Shown here one piece after another: positions 42,864 to 51,874 of a stretch of 64,000 bases of DNA. The translations under genes and the position numbers were made by a program. Every line of letters begins with the position of its first letter. Position 1 is the first letter of the stretch. The notes beneath the pieces were generated by a model, which saw nothing but the letters and a program-made list of their open reading frames with translations, did not search any database and was not told the origin of the DNA. This DNA comes from Saccharothrix longispora (GTDB lineage Bacteria > Actinomycetota > Actinomycetes > Mycobacteriales > Pseudonocardiaceae): the NCBI RefSeq assembly GCF_030852425.1, contig NZ_NSDM01000004.1:372001-436000 (forward strand), in the 5' to 3' direction.

Positions 42864-43703
42864 GTGCAGGAGCAGCTCGGGTTCGACTTCGGGGCGATGC
42901 CCAAGAAGCTGGTGAAGGTCACACCGGCCAAGCTGGCGACGTGGGCCGACTGCCCGCGTCGCTTCCGCATGGCCTACCTCGACCGGCCGACACCCCCGCG
43001 CGGCGGCGCGTGGGCGCACAACACCCTCGGCGCCGTGGTGCACAACGCGCTCAAGGCGCTGTTCGACCTGCCCGCCGACCGCCGCACCCCCGACCAGGCC
43101 GTGGCCCTGCTGCACCGGCAGTGGAAGGACGACGGGTTCCGCGACGCCGACCAGGCCGCCACCTACCGCGACCGCGCCGAGGGCTGGCTGCGCGACTACG
43201 TCGGCGACCTCGACACCTCGATCGAACCCGTCGGCATCGAGCGCTGGGTGTCCGCGCCCACGTCCAGGATCGTCGCCGAGGGACGGGTCGACCGCATCGA
43301 CCTGCGCGACGGCGAACTCGTCATCGTCGATTACAAGACCGGCCGCCACGCCCTCACCACCGACGACGCCCGCGGCTCCCTCGCGCTCGCCCTCTACGCC
43401 CTCGCCGCCCGCCGCACCCTGCGCAAGCCGTGCCACCGCGTCGAGCTGCACCACCTGCCCACCCGGTCGGTCGCCGTGTGGGAGCACACCGACGAGAGCC
43501 TCGCCCGGCACGTGACGCGCGCCGAGGAGTCCGCCGACGACATCGGCCTCGCCACCGACACCCTCAAGGCCGGCGGCGACCCGGAGATCCTGTTCCCGCC
43601 CCGCACCGGCAACCAGTGCACCTGGTGCGACTTCCGACGCTCGTGCCCCGAGGGGCAGCAGGCCGCGCCGACGCTCGACCCGTGGGCACTGCTCGCGCCG
43701 TAG
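42864..43703 (+). CDS. Stand-alone RecB-type nuclease with Fe-S cysteines
   Basis: 279 aa PD-(D/E)XK exonuclease of the RecB C-terminal (PDDEXK_1) type. The core is EGRVDRIDLRDGELVIVDYKTG (Asp, then D-x-K). Four cysteines are placed as in AddB/Cas4-like Fe-S nucleases: Cys30 (ADCPRRF) and Cys252, Cys255, Cys261 (CTWCDFRRSCPEG), so a 4Fe-4S cluster is expected. No helicase domain is attached, and no CRISPR genes are nearby. GTG 42864 follows TAGCTT by six bases (leaderless). Likely a DNA-repair nuclease. Confidence 0.85.
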   Translation: MQEQLGFDFGAMPKKLVKVTPAKLATWADCPRRFRMAYLDRPTPPRGGAWAHNTLGAVVHNALKALFDLPADRRTPDQAVALLHRQWKDDGFRDADQAATYRDRAEGWLRDYVGDLDTSIEPVGIERWVSAPTSRIVAEGRVDRIDLRDGELVIVDYKTGRHALTTDDARGSLALALYALAARRTLRKPCHRVELHHLPTRSVAVWEHTDESLARHVTRAEESADDIGLATDTLKAGGDPEILFPPRTGNQCTWCDFRRSCPEGQQAAPTLDPWALLAP

Positions 43704-43713
43704 AGTTGACCGC

Positions 43714-44016
43714 GTGACGATGGTGGAAAGCAGACCCGAACCGCGCCTCGCCAGGCTGTGGCGCGGAGTCAGCGGCGCGCTCGCCGTCGGCCTCGCGCTG
43801 CTGGCCCTGGCCATGATCGGCGTGCAGGTCTACGCGAGCGTCCACGACCTGCCCGGCCCCGGCATCGACGTCGTCCTCGGGCACGTCGCCGCCGCGACCG
43901 CCGCGGTGGTCGCCCAGGTCGTCGCCGACCGCAAGCGCGGTGCGGTCGTGGCCGTGTGCGGCCTGGTCGTCGTGCTGCTCGTCGCGGTGACCCTGTGGTT
44001 CTTCTGGTGGGCCTGA
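43714..44016 (+). CDS. Small membrane protein of unknown function
   Basis: 100 aa with three hydrophobic segments (GALAVGLALLALAMIGVQVYA, VVLGHVAAATAAVVAQVVA, AVVAVCGLVVVLLVAVTLWFFWW). GTG 43714 is ten bases after the nuclease stop, but TAGAGT seven bases before it could give an independent leaderless transcript. No family recognised. Confidence 0.65.
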   Translation: MTMVESRPEPRLARLWRGVSGALAVGLALLALAMIGVQVYASVHDLPGPGIDVVLGHVAAATAAVVAQVVADRKRGAVVAVCGLVVVLLVAVTLWFFWWA

Positions 44017-44059
44017 GCCCCTGCCGGGCCTGAGCGGTCGACCGCGCGGTGCCGGCGGT

Positions 44060-44932
44060 TCAGGACAGCCAGGACCGCCACGTCGGCAGCAGCGTCGCCA
44101 GCAGGGCGTCCGGCGCCTCCGTGTTCGGGCTGTGCATCACGCCCGACAGCACGGCGAAGTCGGCGTCCAACCGCTCGGCCATGTCGCGCTGGCTCGCCGC
44201 CGACCACGCGTCGTCCCGGTCGCCGCACACCACCAGGCACGGCACGCCCGACGACCGCAGCGCCCGGGCCAGCTTCGCCACCAGGTCCGGTTCGCTGCGC
44301 AACGCCTCGCCCATGCCCAGCAGCGCGGCGGGGGACGAGCGCACGAACCGCTCCCGGTAGAAGTCCTTCAGCTCCCGCGACATCGACCGCCACCGCGGGT
44401 TCATCGCCTGTCGCGTCTCGTTGACCTGCTGAGACGCCTCCACGCCCTGCTCGCGCAGCACGACCTCGCCGTAGTCCAGCGCGGTGCGGCGCGCACCCGG
44501 CGGCAGCTCCGACGGACCCGACGCGAGCAGCGTCAACCCCGACACCGGCGCGCCCGCGAGCACCGCGCCCCGCGCCACCAACCCGCCGTAGGAGTGGCCC
44601 AGCAGCAGCACCCGCCTGCCGTCGGCGGCCAGCTTCGCCACCAGGTCGGCCAGTGCCGCGCCCAACGCCGCCGGCCGGTACTCGGCCTCCGAGACCGGGC
44701 CCACCGACTCGTACTGGCCGGGCAGGTCGATCGCGACCACCTCGATCCCCGCGTCGGAGATCGGGTCCACCAGCGGAGCGAAGTCCTCCTTGGACCCCGT
44801 GTAACCGGGCAGCAGCAGCGCCGTGGCGCCGAGGTCGCGCCCCGCCGCCGGGGCGCGCAGGGCCGCGACGGGACCGTGCCGGCCGGGCAGGTCCACGCGG
44901 TCCGCGCGGTGCGGGCTGAACTGCGAGTGCAC
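44060..44932 (-). CDS. Alpha/beta hydrolase
   Basis: 290 aa. LLLPGYTGSKEDFAPLV is the oxyanion strand-loop, GHSYGG the nucleophile elbow, GDRDDAWS the acid turn and GVMHSPNTEAPDALLATLLPTWRSWL the His-bearing end. A generic esterase/lipase-like hydrolase with unknown substrate. GTG 44932 starts the conserved sequence. It lies 34 bases downstream of the beta-propeller gene on the same strand. Confidence 0.85.
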   Translation of the reverse strand: MHSQFSPHRADRVDLPGRHGPVAALRAPAAGRDLGATALLLPGYTGSKEDFAPLVDPISDAGIEVVAIDLPGQYESVGPVSEAEYRPAALGAALADLVAKLAADGRRVLLLGHSYGGLVARGAVLAGAPVSGLTLLASGPSELPPGARRTALDYGEVVLREQGVEASQQVNETRQAMNPRWRSMSRELKDFYRERFVRSSPAALLGMGEALRSEPDLVAKLARALRSSGVPCLVVCGDRDDAWSAASQRDMAERLDADFAVLSGVMHSPNTEAPDALLATLLPTWRSWLS

Positions 44933-44966
44933 GCGGCAAGTCTGCCGCACCCGCGGCCGGCGCGCG

Positions 44967-46355
44967 TTACCGGAGCGCGACGAGCGTGTCGCCCCGCTGC
45001 TCCAGCACCACCGGACCCTCGGTCGCCATCTCCACCGGCCCGCGGTGGTCGCCCCGGTCCACCGGGATCTCCGCGACCTGCCCGCCGCTGACCTGGTCGA
45101 CCACCTTCAGGCCCGTCGGCGTCGGCAGCAGCAGCTGGCCGGCGAGCGTCGTGCCCGCGCCCAGCGTGCCGTCCACCACCCACAGCGGGGCCAGGTCCGC
45201 CGACGACAGGGCGATCGTCTTCGAACCGGTGAACCAGTAGGTGTTCGCGGTGCTGGTGAACGTGGGGACGACCCGGCCGGGCGGGTCGCCCTCCAGTTCG
45301 GCGGCGGTCACGTCGACCGCGTGCTCCGACACCAGGCCGCCCGTGTCGGCGTCGAACACGGCGAGCTTGCCCGGCATGGCCACCGCGACCCGGGTCGCCG
45401 TCACGGCCACCACGCGGGTGCCCTTCTCGCCGACCACCGTCGTGCTGATGACCTGCGGCTCGTCGGACTTCTCGGGGTTCGGCTTGAGGACCGTGAGGCG
45501 GTCCGACGGGTCCTGCGAGTAGCAGCGCTCCAGCACCGCCACCTTGCCGCCGGTGACGGCGAACGAGCCGTAGGTGCAGTCGGGGCGCGGCTGCTTGCCG
45601 GCGTTCACGATCGCGCGCAGGCGGCCGTACTCCATCGAGCGGACCAGGTCGTCGCGCCGGTAGACCTCGACGAACGACTCGCCGGTGGTGAGGACGTGCG
45701 AGCCCTCGTTCAGCAGGCGGGTGCCCGGCTCGGCGTCGCCGTTGCGCTGCGGGCCGCGCTTGCCGGACGCCGCTTCCAGCGTCGTGACCTCGGAGCAGTT
45801 GGTGTCCTTGCGGTGGACGGCGAACACCCGGCCCCAGGCCGTGGAGACCGTGCACAGCGGCCAGTCGCGGGCGTAGCGCCACCGCACCTCACCGGTCCGC
45901 GCGTCGCGGCCGACCACCTCGCCGCCGTCGCCGGTGACGACCACCGAGTCCAGGTTCACCGGGACCGGGGTGGCGCTGCTGGGGGCGCGCCAGCTCTCGG
46001 CCAGCGACGGGGGCAGCACGGTGACCGGCTGGAGCGGGTTGACCTGCGAGGAGCCGACCTGGCTGACCGTGTTGCGGGCGTCCGAGGTGAACCAGACGAC
46101 CAGCGAGGCGACGAGGGCGACCACGGCGACCACGGCGACGCCGATGAAGTCCCCGGTCGTCCGCCAGGAGCGCTCGGGCAGCGGCTCGAAGTCGTCGTCG
46201 CGGCCCTCCCCGTCCTCCTGGGTGGCGCTCTCGCCGGGCTCCCGCAGGACGTCCTCGTCCAGCGCGACCTGCCCGTTCGACTCCGCCTGCTCCGGCTGGC
46301 CCACTGCCCGGCTCCCCGATGGTCGGTGATCACGTGCGACTCGTTCAGGCGACAT
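44967..46355 (-). CDS. Membrane-anchored PQQ/beta-propeller-like protein (Rv3212-like)
   Basis: 462 aa. An acidic cytoplasmic N-terminus (EDVLREPGESATQEDGEGRDDDFEPLPE) precedes one transmembrane helix (FIGVAVVAVVALVASLVVWF) and a large extracytoplasmic beta-propeller with repeats of the VVxxDxxTGxxxW kind (GRDARTGEVRWRY, VFDADTGGLVSEH). ATG 46355 with GTGGGAG upstream. It stands next to rhlE as Rv3212 does in M. tuberculosis. Function unknown; an envelope scaffold or ligand-sensing role is possible. Confidence 0.78.
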   Translation of the reverse strand: MSPERVARDHRPSGSRAVGQPEQAESNGQVALDEDVLREPGESATQEDGEGRDDDFEPLPERSWRTTGDFIGVAVVAVVALVASLVVWFTSDARNTVSQVGSSQVNPLQPVTVLPPSLAESWRAPSSATPVPVNLDSVVVTGDGGEVVGRDARTGEVRWRYARDWPLCTVSTAWGRVFAVHRKDTNCSEVTTLEAASGKRGPQRNGDAEPGTRLLNEGSHVLTTGESFVEVYRRDDLVRSMEYGRLRAIVNAGKQPRPDCTYGSFAVTGGKVAVLERCYSQDPSDRLTVLKPNPEKSDEPQVISTTVVGEKGTRVVAVTATRVAVAMPGKLAVFDADTGGLVSEHAVDVTAAELEGDPPGRVVPTFTSTANTYWFTGSKTIALSSADLAPLWVVDGTLGAGTTLAGQLLLPTPTGLKVVDQVSGGQVAEIPVDRGDHRGPVEMATEGPVVLEQRGDTLVALR

Positions 46356-46750
46356 GCTCCCACCACGGGGAAGAGGTCGGTGTGAGGCCGTGGTCCGGGA
46401 CCGCGCGGGCGGTCGCGTGGGGCGGGCCGCGTGGGGCGGGCACGGGTGCGGCGCGGGGTGTGGGCGCGGGGTGTGGGCGCGGGGTGCGGGCGCGGGGTGC
46501 GCCACCCCGGGCGGCCGTTCACCGGGGAGGGGCGGGGTGGCCCCTCCCTCGATCCTGTCCGCGGCGACTCCCGCACGTGGCCTGGAGTGCGTCGCCAGGG
46601 TGGTCTCGGCGGCCCGATTCTCTCAACCGAGAACTGTAACGGCGTTTCCGTACATCGAGCGGGTCATGATCACCCGATCGTGTCTCCACCCCGGTCGGGC
46701 AGCGGCTGCGTGGGCCGGCTGCCCTCCTCGGGGGAATCCACTCGGGGAAC
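46356..46750. other. 395-base intergenic region with G-rich 13-bp tandem repeats
   Basis: Between rhlE and the propeller gene. Four copies of a 13-base unit, GCGCGGGGTGTGG with minor changes, run from 46451 to about 46502, preceded by two copies of GTGGGGCGGGC. The runs of four G could form G-quadruplexes on the + strand. I see no gene in the rest; a promoter for the propeller gene is expected near 46360-46420. Confidence 0.6.
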
Positions 46751-48508
46751 CTACTCGGAGGCGGGGGCGTCCGCCGCGTCCGCGCTCCCGGTGGTCGGGC
46801 GGCGGCGGCGACGCCTGCGGGGGCGAGCCGGGTCCGGCGAATCCTCCGACGCGGACGAGGCCGACGCGGACGATGCCGACGCGGACGACGGGGCGTCGGA
46901 AGTGGGCTCGGCCGAGCTCTCCGCGGCGCCGGTCCCCGCGCCCTCGGTCGCGGTCACGCCACCGCGGCTGCGGCGACGGCGACGGCTGCGCGGCGCGGAC
47001 GACTCGTCGTCGGACGACGGCGAGGACGGGGGCGACGAGGGGCTGGACTTGGGCGAGGTCTCCTCGACCTCACCGTCGCCGCCGCGTCCGGTCCGCCGCC
47101 TGCGCCGCGACTTCTTCTCGCCCTTCAGGTTCTCCTCGGGCTCCGCGTCCAGGCCGGCGCGGGTGCGCAGGCCCAGCGGCAGTCGCCCGGTCGAACCGGA
47201 CGGGATGTCGAGGTCCGTGAACAGGTGGTCGGAGGTCGAGTACGTCTCCGCGGCCTCCGGCTTGCCCAGGCCGAGGGTGTCGCTGATCATCTTCCAGCGC
47301 GGCTCCTCGTCCCAGTCCACCAGCGTCACGGCGACGCCCGTGCGCCCCGCGCGACCGGTCCGGCCGATGCGGTGCACGTAGGTCTTCTCGTCCTCCGGGC
47401 ACTGGTAGTTGATGACGTGCGTGACGCCCTCGACGTCGATGCCGCGCGCGGCCACGTCGGTGGCCACCAGGACGTCGACCTTGCCGGAGCGGAACGCGCG
47501 CAGCGCCTGCTCGCGGGCGCCCTGGCCGAGGTCGCCGTGCACGGCCGCCGCGGCGAAACCGCGCTCGACCAGGTCGTCCGCGACCTTCTGCGCGGTGCGC
47601 TTGGTGCGGGTGAAGATCATGGACAGGCCGCGTTCGCGGGCCTGGAGCATGCGGGCCAGCAGCTCGGTCTTGTCCAGCGCGTGCGCGCGGTAGACGAACT
47701 GCTCGGTGCGCTCGTGGATGGCGCCCGCGTCGTTCTCCTCGGCCCGCACGTGCGTGGGCTGGTTGAGGAACGTCCGGGCGAGCGTGATGATCGGCCCCGG
47801 CATGGTCGCCGAGAACAGCATGGTCTGCCGCTCGTCGGGCACCATGCGCAGGATGCGCTCGATGTCGGGCAGGAAGCCCAGGTCGAGCATCTCGTCGGCC
47901 TCGTCCAGCACCAGCCCGCGCACCTTGCCGAGCACGAGGTGCCGCTGCTCGGCGAGGTCGAGCAGCCGGCCGGGGGTGCCGACGACGACGTCCACGCCCT
48001 TGCGCAGCGCCGCGATCTGCGGCTCGTACGGTCGGCCGCCGTAGATGGCCAGCACGCGCACGCCGAGGTGCTTGGCGGCGTCGGTCAGGTCGTGGGTGAC
48101 CTGGAGGCACAGCTCGCGCGTCGGCACCACGACCAGCGCCTGCGGCGTGCCGTCACCCGGCACGGTGATGCGCTGGAGCAGCGGGATGCCGAAACCCAGG
48201 GTCTTGCCGGTGCCCGTGCGGGCCTGGCCGATGACGTCGTCGCCGGCCAGCGCCAGGGGCAGCGTCAGCTCCTGGATGGCGAACGTGCGGTGGATGCCGG
48301 CCTCGGCCAGCGCGCGCACGATCTCGTCGCGGACGCCCAGCTCGGCGAAGGTGGGTGCGTCGGGCTTGACCGGCGCGTCGGCCACCAGCGGGTGCGAGAC
48401 GTCCTCTTCGGGGACGCCCGCCTCGCTGTGCTCCAGTTCCACCGGGTCGATGTGCGTGTCTTCGTTCGTCGCGGTCAGGGTGATCGCCTCTCTCGTACCA
48501 GCGCGCAC
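46751..48508 (-). CDS. rhlE: DEAD-box RNA helicase RhlE
   Basis: About 585 aa. Motifs: F-AELG Q-motif region with [31 protein letters not shown] ([13 protein letters not shown]), [29 protein letters not shown] and [13 protein letters not shown]. The tail is low-complexity, with blocks SRRRRR, Ser/Pro/Asp repeats and [18 protein letters not shown], suited to RNA binding or condensation. The start is uncertain: GTG 48508 is used, but a CTG at 48478 has a better spaced purine site. Neighbours match Rv3210c-Rv3212, so it is the Rv3211 orthologue rather than DeaD. Confidence 0.9.
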   Translation of the reverse strand: MRAGTREAITLTATNEDTHIDPVELEHSEAGVPEEDVSHPLVADAPVKPDAPTFAELGVRDEIVRALAEAGIHRTFAIQELTLPLALAGDDVIGQARTGTGKTLGFGIPLLQRITVPGDGTPQALVVVPTRELCLQVTHDLTDAAKHLGVRVLAIYGGRPYEPQIAALRKGVDVVVGTPGRLLDLAEQRHLVLGKVRGLVLDEADEMLDLGFLPDIERILRMVPDERQTMLFSATMPGPIITLARTFLNQPTHVRAEENDAGAIHERTEQFVYRAHALDKTELLARMLQARERGLSMIFTRTKRTAQKVADDLVERGFAAAAVHGDLGQGAREQALRAFRSGKVDVLVATDVAARGIDVEGVTHVINYQCPEDEKTYVHRIGRTGRAGRTGVAVTLVDWDEEPRWKMISDTLGLGKPEAAETYSTSDHLFTDLDIPSGSTGRLPLGLRTRAGLDAEPEENLKGEKKSRRRRRTGRGGDGEVEETSPKSSPSSPPSSPSSDDESSAPRSRRRRRSRGGVTATEGAGTGAAESSAEPTSDAPSSASASSASASSASEDSPDPARPRRRRRRRPTTGSADAADAPASE

Positions 48509-48795
48509 GGCCTGTACGGGCCGCTCGACCGCGTCACCGCCACTCGGCCTGCGAAAGAGGACCGGGCGGGTCGCGGGAGGGCCAGCGAGGTGTGTGCGCG
48601 CACCCTCTCCTGGCGGCACGGTGCCGCCGCAGTTCAGCCTTCGGCACCGCTGCGAGCCCCCACTGGGCCGCGCCGCGCCGGGCGTCGAGTAGCGAGTCTA
48701 CCCGGCAGCTAGGCCGATCGTGGTGCAACGACCTCGTCGGCTGCGGGTTCGCGTGCGCGGGGTGTGGCGGGGGACACCCGACTAGGCTCGCCGCC

Positions 48796-49473
48796 ATGAG
48801 CGACGCGGAGGCTGGTGGGGCTGTGGTGGGGGGTCGGGTGGCCGAGGGGATCGTCGACCTGATGGGTGCGCTGGCCTACGGCGAGCTGTCGGCGTTCGAC
48901 CGGATGGCCGAGGACGCCCGGACGGCGCCCACGCTGGCCGGCCGCGCCGCGCTCGCGCGGATGGCCGCCGCCGAGATGGGCCACTACGCGCTGCTGGAGA
49001 CCTACCTGGCCGAGCGCGGCCACTCGCTGGAGGAGGCGATGCGGCCGTTCGCGGCGGGCTTCGACGCCTTCCACGCCTCCACGGCGCCCAAGTCGTGGCC
49101 GGAGTCGCTGGTCAAGGCGTACGTCGGGGACGGCTTGGCGGCCGACTTCTACCGCGAGGTCGCCGAGTGGCTCGACGATCCGACCAAGGAGCTGGTGCTG
49201 GCCGTGCTGGCCGACACGGGGCACTCGGCGTTCGCCGAACGCGAAGTCCGGGCGGCCTGCGCGAGCGACCCGAAGCTGCGCGACCGGCTCACGCTGTGGG
49301 GGCGCCGACTGCTCGGCGAGGCGTTGACGCAGGCCCAGTACGTGGTGGCGGAACGGGACGGGCTGGCCGAGCTGATCGTGCGCGGCTCGGGCGACCTGGC
49401 GGGCATCGCGGCGCTGTTCCGGCGGCTCCAGCAGAGCCACACGCGGCGCATGTCGGCGCTCGGGCTCGGCTAG
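48796..49473 (+). CDS. Ferritin-like fold protein (Rv3210c-like, MiaE-related)
   Basis: 225 aa all-helical protein: [37 protein letters not shown] and [17 protein letters not shown] carry the Glu and ExxH ligands of a ferritin-like carboxylate bridge. It is related to the MiaE_2 group annotated as tRNA hydroxylase-like, but substrate is unproven. TAGGCT ends seven bases before ATG 48796, so the message is probably leaderless. It is divergent from rhlE and 42 bases ahead of the DUF3107 gene. Confidence 0.82.
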   Translation: MSDAEAGGAVVGGRVAEGIVDLMGALAYGELSAFDRMAEDARTAPTLAGRAALARMAAAEMGHYALLETYLAERGHSLEEAMRPFAAGFDAFHASTAPKSWPESLVKAYVGDGLAADFYREVAEWLDDPTKELVLAVLADTGHSAFAEREVRAACASDPKLRDRLTLWGRRLLGEALTQAQYVVAERDGLAELIVRGSGDLAGIAALFRRLQQSHTRRMSALGLG

Positions 49474-49515
49474 GGTTGGGTTCGAAAGCCGTCAAACGCG
49501 TGCACGGAGGTCAGC

Positions 49516-49746
49516 GTGGAGGTCAGGGTCGGCATCGCGGACAGCCCGCGGGAGCTCGTGGTGTCCAGCGGTCTCACCCCCGAGGAGGTCGAGTCGCAGG
49601 TCGCCGACGCCCTCAAGGCGGGCACCGGGCAGCTCGTGCTGGTCGACCAGAAGGGTGCCCGCTACGTGGTGCCCGCGGCGCGCATCGCGTACGTGGAGAT
49701 CGGTCCGAGCGACGCCCGCAGGGTCGGCTTCGTCTCCGGCGACTGA
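49516..49746 (+). CDS. DUF3107 small protein (TB9.4-like)
   Basis: 76 aa: EVRVGIADSPRELVVSSGLTPEEVESQVADAL and the ending ARIAYVEIGPSDARRVGF match the actinobacterial DUF3107 family (Rv3208A, TB9.4), an ATP-binding-protein-annotated small protein of unknown role. GTG 49516 has CGGAGG five bases upstream. Followed by a perfect hairpin. In M. tuberculosis it adjoins fasR; here 3 kb of other genes separate them. Confidence 0.85.
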   Translation: MEVRVGIADSPRELVVSSGLTPEEVESQVADALKAGTGQLVLVDQKGARYVVPAARIAYVEIGPSDARRVGFVSGD

Positions 49747-49765
49747 GGTCGTCGGTCCGGGACAC

Positions 49766-49797
49766 CGGAAGGGGCACCCGATCGGGTGCCCCTTCCG
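49766..49797. terminator. Perfect palindromic terminator after DUF3107
   Basis: A 32-base perfect palindrome centred between 49781 and 49782 (CGGAAGGGGCACCCGA and its complement), followed by TTTCGGGGGTTCTT. It lies between convergent DUF3107 and DUF4873 genes and can end both. Confidence 0.82.
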
Positions 49798-49863
49798 CCG
49801 TTTCGGGGGTTCTTGCCGGCGATCGTCGCCGGGAATCGTCGGTGCGGGATCGTCGGCGGGGGC

Positions 49864-50169
49864 TCAGTCGACGGCGAACGGCGGCGTGGACGTCCCCGAC
49901 ACCCGGTAGCGCGACCACGGGTCCGGGTCCGTCAGCGACCCGGTCGCCGAACCGGTGGGGGTGCGCACCAGCGCGGTCCGCGCCCCGCCCTCGACCAGTG
50001 CGGTGACCTCGTCGTTCGCGTCGACCCGGCCGTACCAGTGGTAGCGGCCGTCGATGGGCTGGAAGAAGCCGCGCAGTTCGACGCCGACCGGCACCTCCCG
50101 CCGGCCGAACACGAGCACGGCGTCGCCCCGGTACCCGTCCTCGTGGTGCTCCCGCTCCTCCGGCGGCAT
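49864..50169 (-). CDS. DUF4873 protein
   Basis: 101 aa. DGYRGDAVLVFGRREVPVGVELRGFFQPIDGRYHWYGRVDA is characteristic of DUF4873, a small beta-rich domain found alone or fused to flavin monooxygenases in actinobacteria. ATG 50169 overlaps the stop of the TetR gene (ATGA), so the two are cotranslated. Function unknown; the diiron oxygenase next door suggests an oxidative pathway. Confidence 0.75.
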   Translation of the reverse strand: MPPEEREHHEDGYRGDAVLVFGRREVPVGVELRGFFQPIDGRYHWYGRVDANDEVTALVEGGARTALVRTPTGSATGSLTDPDPWSRYRVSGTSTPPFAVD

Positions 50170-50891
50170 CACGCCTCCCCGGCGTCGACCAGCCGCAGCC
50201 GGGGTTCGTCGGCGGAGAAGTCGGCGACCAGCGGCGCGTCCGGGTCGAGTTCGACGCCCGCGGACCGGAGCAGGCCGTCGAGGGCGTGCCAGATGATCTC
50301 GGTCAGGTAGCCGCTGAGGCTCGCGCGGGTCATCGACTGCCGGTCGAGCCACCAGTCGCCCGCGTTCTGCACCATGCCGACCAGGGCGTGCGCCCACGGC
50401 TCGGCGCCGCCGGAGTCCATGCCGAACGCCCGCAGGTAGTCGCCGAGCAGCCGGGCCAGGGCGTTGGCGATCATGGTCTTGTCCTCGGTGACCACGTCCT
50501 GCTCGACCGGGCGGTCGGTGAACGACTTGCGCACCACGAACCGGTACAGGTTGGGGTGCTCCTCGATCACCGACAGGTAGGCGTCGACGATGCGCTTGAT
50601 GCGCGTGCGGATGGGGCCGTCGAGGCCGATGGCGGGGCCGAGCCGCTCCATCAGCATCTCGGTGCCGCGCTGGCCGACCGCGAGGTACAGGTCCGACTTG
50701 TCGGCGAAGTGCCGGTAGAGCACCGGTTTGCTCACGCCGGCCTCGGCCGCGATCTCGTCCATGCCCACGTCGGGGCCGTGCTGGGCGACCGCGCGGATCG
50801 TCGCCTCGACGAACTCGGCGCGACGCGCCTCGCGGTGACCCTTCCACCGCTCGCGGCGCGCGTCCGTCCCGCCCTTGACAGTTCGAGCCAT
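50169..50891 (-). CDS. TetR-family regulator beside diiron oxygenase
   Basis: 240 aa. N-terminal HTH: AEFVEATIRAVAQHG, GMDEIAAEAGVSKPVLYRHFADKSDLYLAV. The ligand domain is helical and diverse. ATG 50891. It is divergent from the AurF-like oxygenase; the 75-base gap contains GTAAC/GTTAC repeats suited to a TetR dimer. It probably represses itself, DUF4873, and the oxygenase-hydrolase pair until a lipophilic ligand binds (inferred). Confidence 0.88.
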   Translation of the reverse strand: MARTVKGGTDARRERWKGHREARRAEFVEATIRAVAQHGPDVGMDEIAAEAGVSKPVLYRHFADKSDLYLAVGQRGTEMLMERLGPAIGLDGPIRTRIKRIVDAYLSVIEEHPNLYRFVVRKSFTDRPVEQDVVTEDKTMIANALARLLGDYLRAFGMDSGGAEPWAHALVGMVQNAGDWWLDRQSMTRASLSGYLTEIIWHALDGLLRSAGVELDPDAPLVADFSADEPRLRLVDAGEA

Positions 50892-50910
50892 GTGACGCAC
50901 GCTACCAGAA

Positions 50911-50937
50911 GTAACTGTTACCTGTAGTAGCAGTAAC
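50911..50937. promoter_or_regulatory. Candidate TetR operator
   Basis: GTAACTGTTAC at 50911-50921 is a perfect 5-1-5 palindrome, and a second GTAAC half-site at 50933-50937 is inverted relative to GTTAC at 50917-50921 with an 11-base spacer. The cluster lies between the divergent TetR and oxygenase genes. Confidence 0.55.
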
Positions 50938-50966
50938 CGGGAATGACACCACCGGGGAGGGGTTCG

Positions 50967-51866
50967 ATGACGAGGGCCTTGAAGGTCGCGGACCGCGAGA
51001 AGACCGCGGAACGGCTGCTCAACTCCTCGGCGGACAGGTCCTACGACCCCGAGGTGGACATCGACTGGTCCGCGCCCCTGGTGGACGGCCTGCGCTACAC
51101 CCCCGAGCACCGCTGCTCGCTGTACGGCACCGCGCTGTGGGGGCGGATGAGCCCCGAGCAGCGGATCGACCTGTCCCGGCACGAGGTCGCGAGCATCGCG
51201 TCCGTCGGCCTGTGGTTCGAGGTCCTGCTGATGCGGATGCTGCTCAAGGAGGTCTACCGGTCCGACCCCACGAGCAGGCACGCGCAGTACGCGCTGACCG
51301 AGGTCGCCGACGAGTGCCGGCACTCCACGATGTTCGCGCGCATGGTCGAGCGCATCGGCTGCCCGCCCTACGGGCCGCGCCGGCACGCGTACCAGCTGGG
51401 CAAGCTGCTGCCGGTGATCGGCTACGGGCCCGCGCTGTACGGCTCGATCCTGGTGGCCGAGGAGGTCCTCGACCGGCTCCAGCGCGAGACGATGGCCGAC
51501 GAGGGCGTGCAGCCGCTCGTGCGGATGGTCAACCGCATCCACGTGCTCGAAGAGGCCCGGCACGTGCGGTTCGCGCGCGAGGAGGTCGTGCGCGGCATGG
51601 CGGACCTCAGCCGCCGGGAGCTGCCTTACCAGCGGTGGCTGATCGCGAACACGTCCATGTTCGTCACCCGGTCCCTGATTCACCCGGACGTGTACGCGGC
51701 GGTGGGGCTGGACCGGGACGAGGCGCACCGGGTCGCCCTGGGCAACCCGCACTGGCAGGGGTCGTTGCGGTGGGCGGGCGAGCGGATCATGGCGTTCCTC
51801 GACGAGGTCGGCCTCGTCGGCAAGCCGGGGATGGGCGCGTGGCGCCGGTCGTTCCTGGTCGAGTGA
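50967..51866 (+). CDS. AurF-like diiron oxygenase
   Basis: 299 aa of the AurF/p-aminobenzoate N-oxygenase family (PF11583). Ligand helices: E116 and H119 in TEVADECRHS, E166 in VAEEV, then H192 and E196/H199 in IHVLEEARHVRFAREE. An earlier Glu near 85 completes the set. Such enzymes N-oxygenate amines or hydroxylate aliphatic substrates. ATG 50967 has GGGGAGG six bases upstream. The alpha/beta hydrolase follows after eight bases and is likely cotranscribed. Confidence 0.85.
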   Translation: MTRALKVADREKTAERLLNSSADRSYDPEVDIDWSAPLVDGLRYTPEHRCSLYGTALWGRMSPEQRIDLSRHEVASIASVGLWFEVLLMRMLLKEVYRSDPTSRHAQYALTEVADECRHSTMFARMVERIGCPPYGPRRHAYQLGKLLPVIGYGPALYGSILVAEEVLDRLQRETMADEGVQPLVRMVNRIHVLEEARHVRFAREEVVRGMADLSRRELPYQRWLIANTSMFVTRSLIHPDVYAAVGLDRDEAHRVALGNPHWQGSLRWAGERIMAFLDEVGLVGKPGMGAWRRSFLVE

Positions 51867-51874
51867 GGGATCGG

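Noticed and set aside
46356..46750. Protein-coding gene in the 395-base gap
   Set aside because: Open frames there are driven by the G-rich repeat and contain no recognisable motif; their ends run into annotated genes.
49455..49500. tRNA-like GGTTCGAAA T-loop
   Set aside because: No acceptor, D or anticodon stems can be built around it. No tRNA or rRNA was found in the window.
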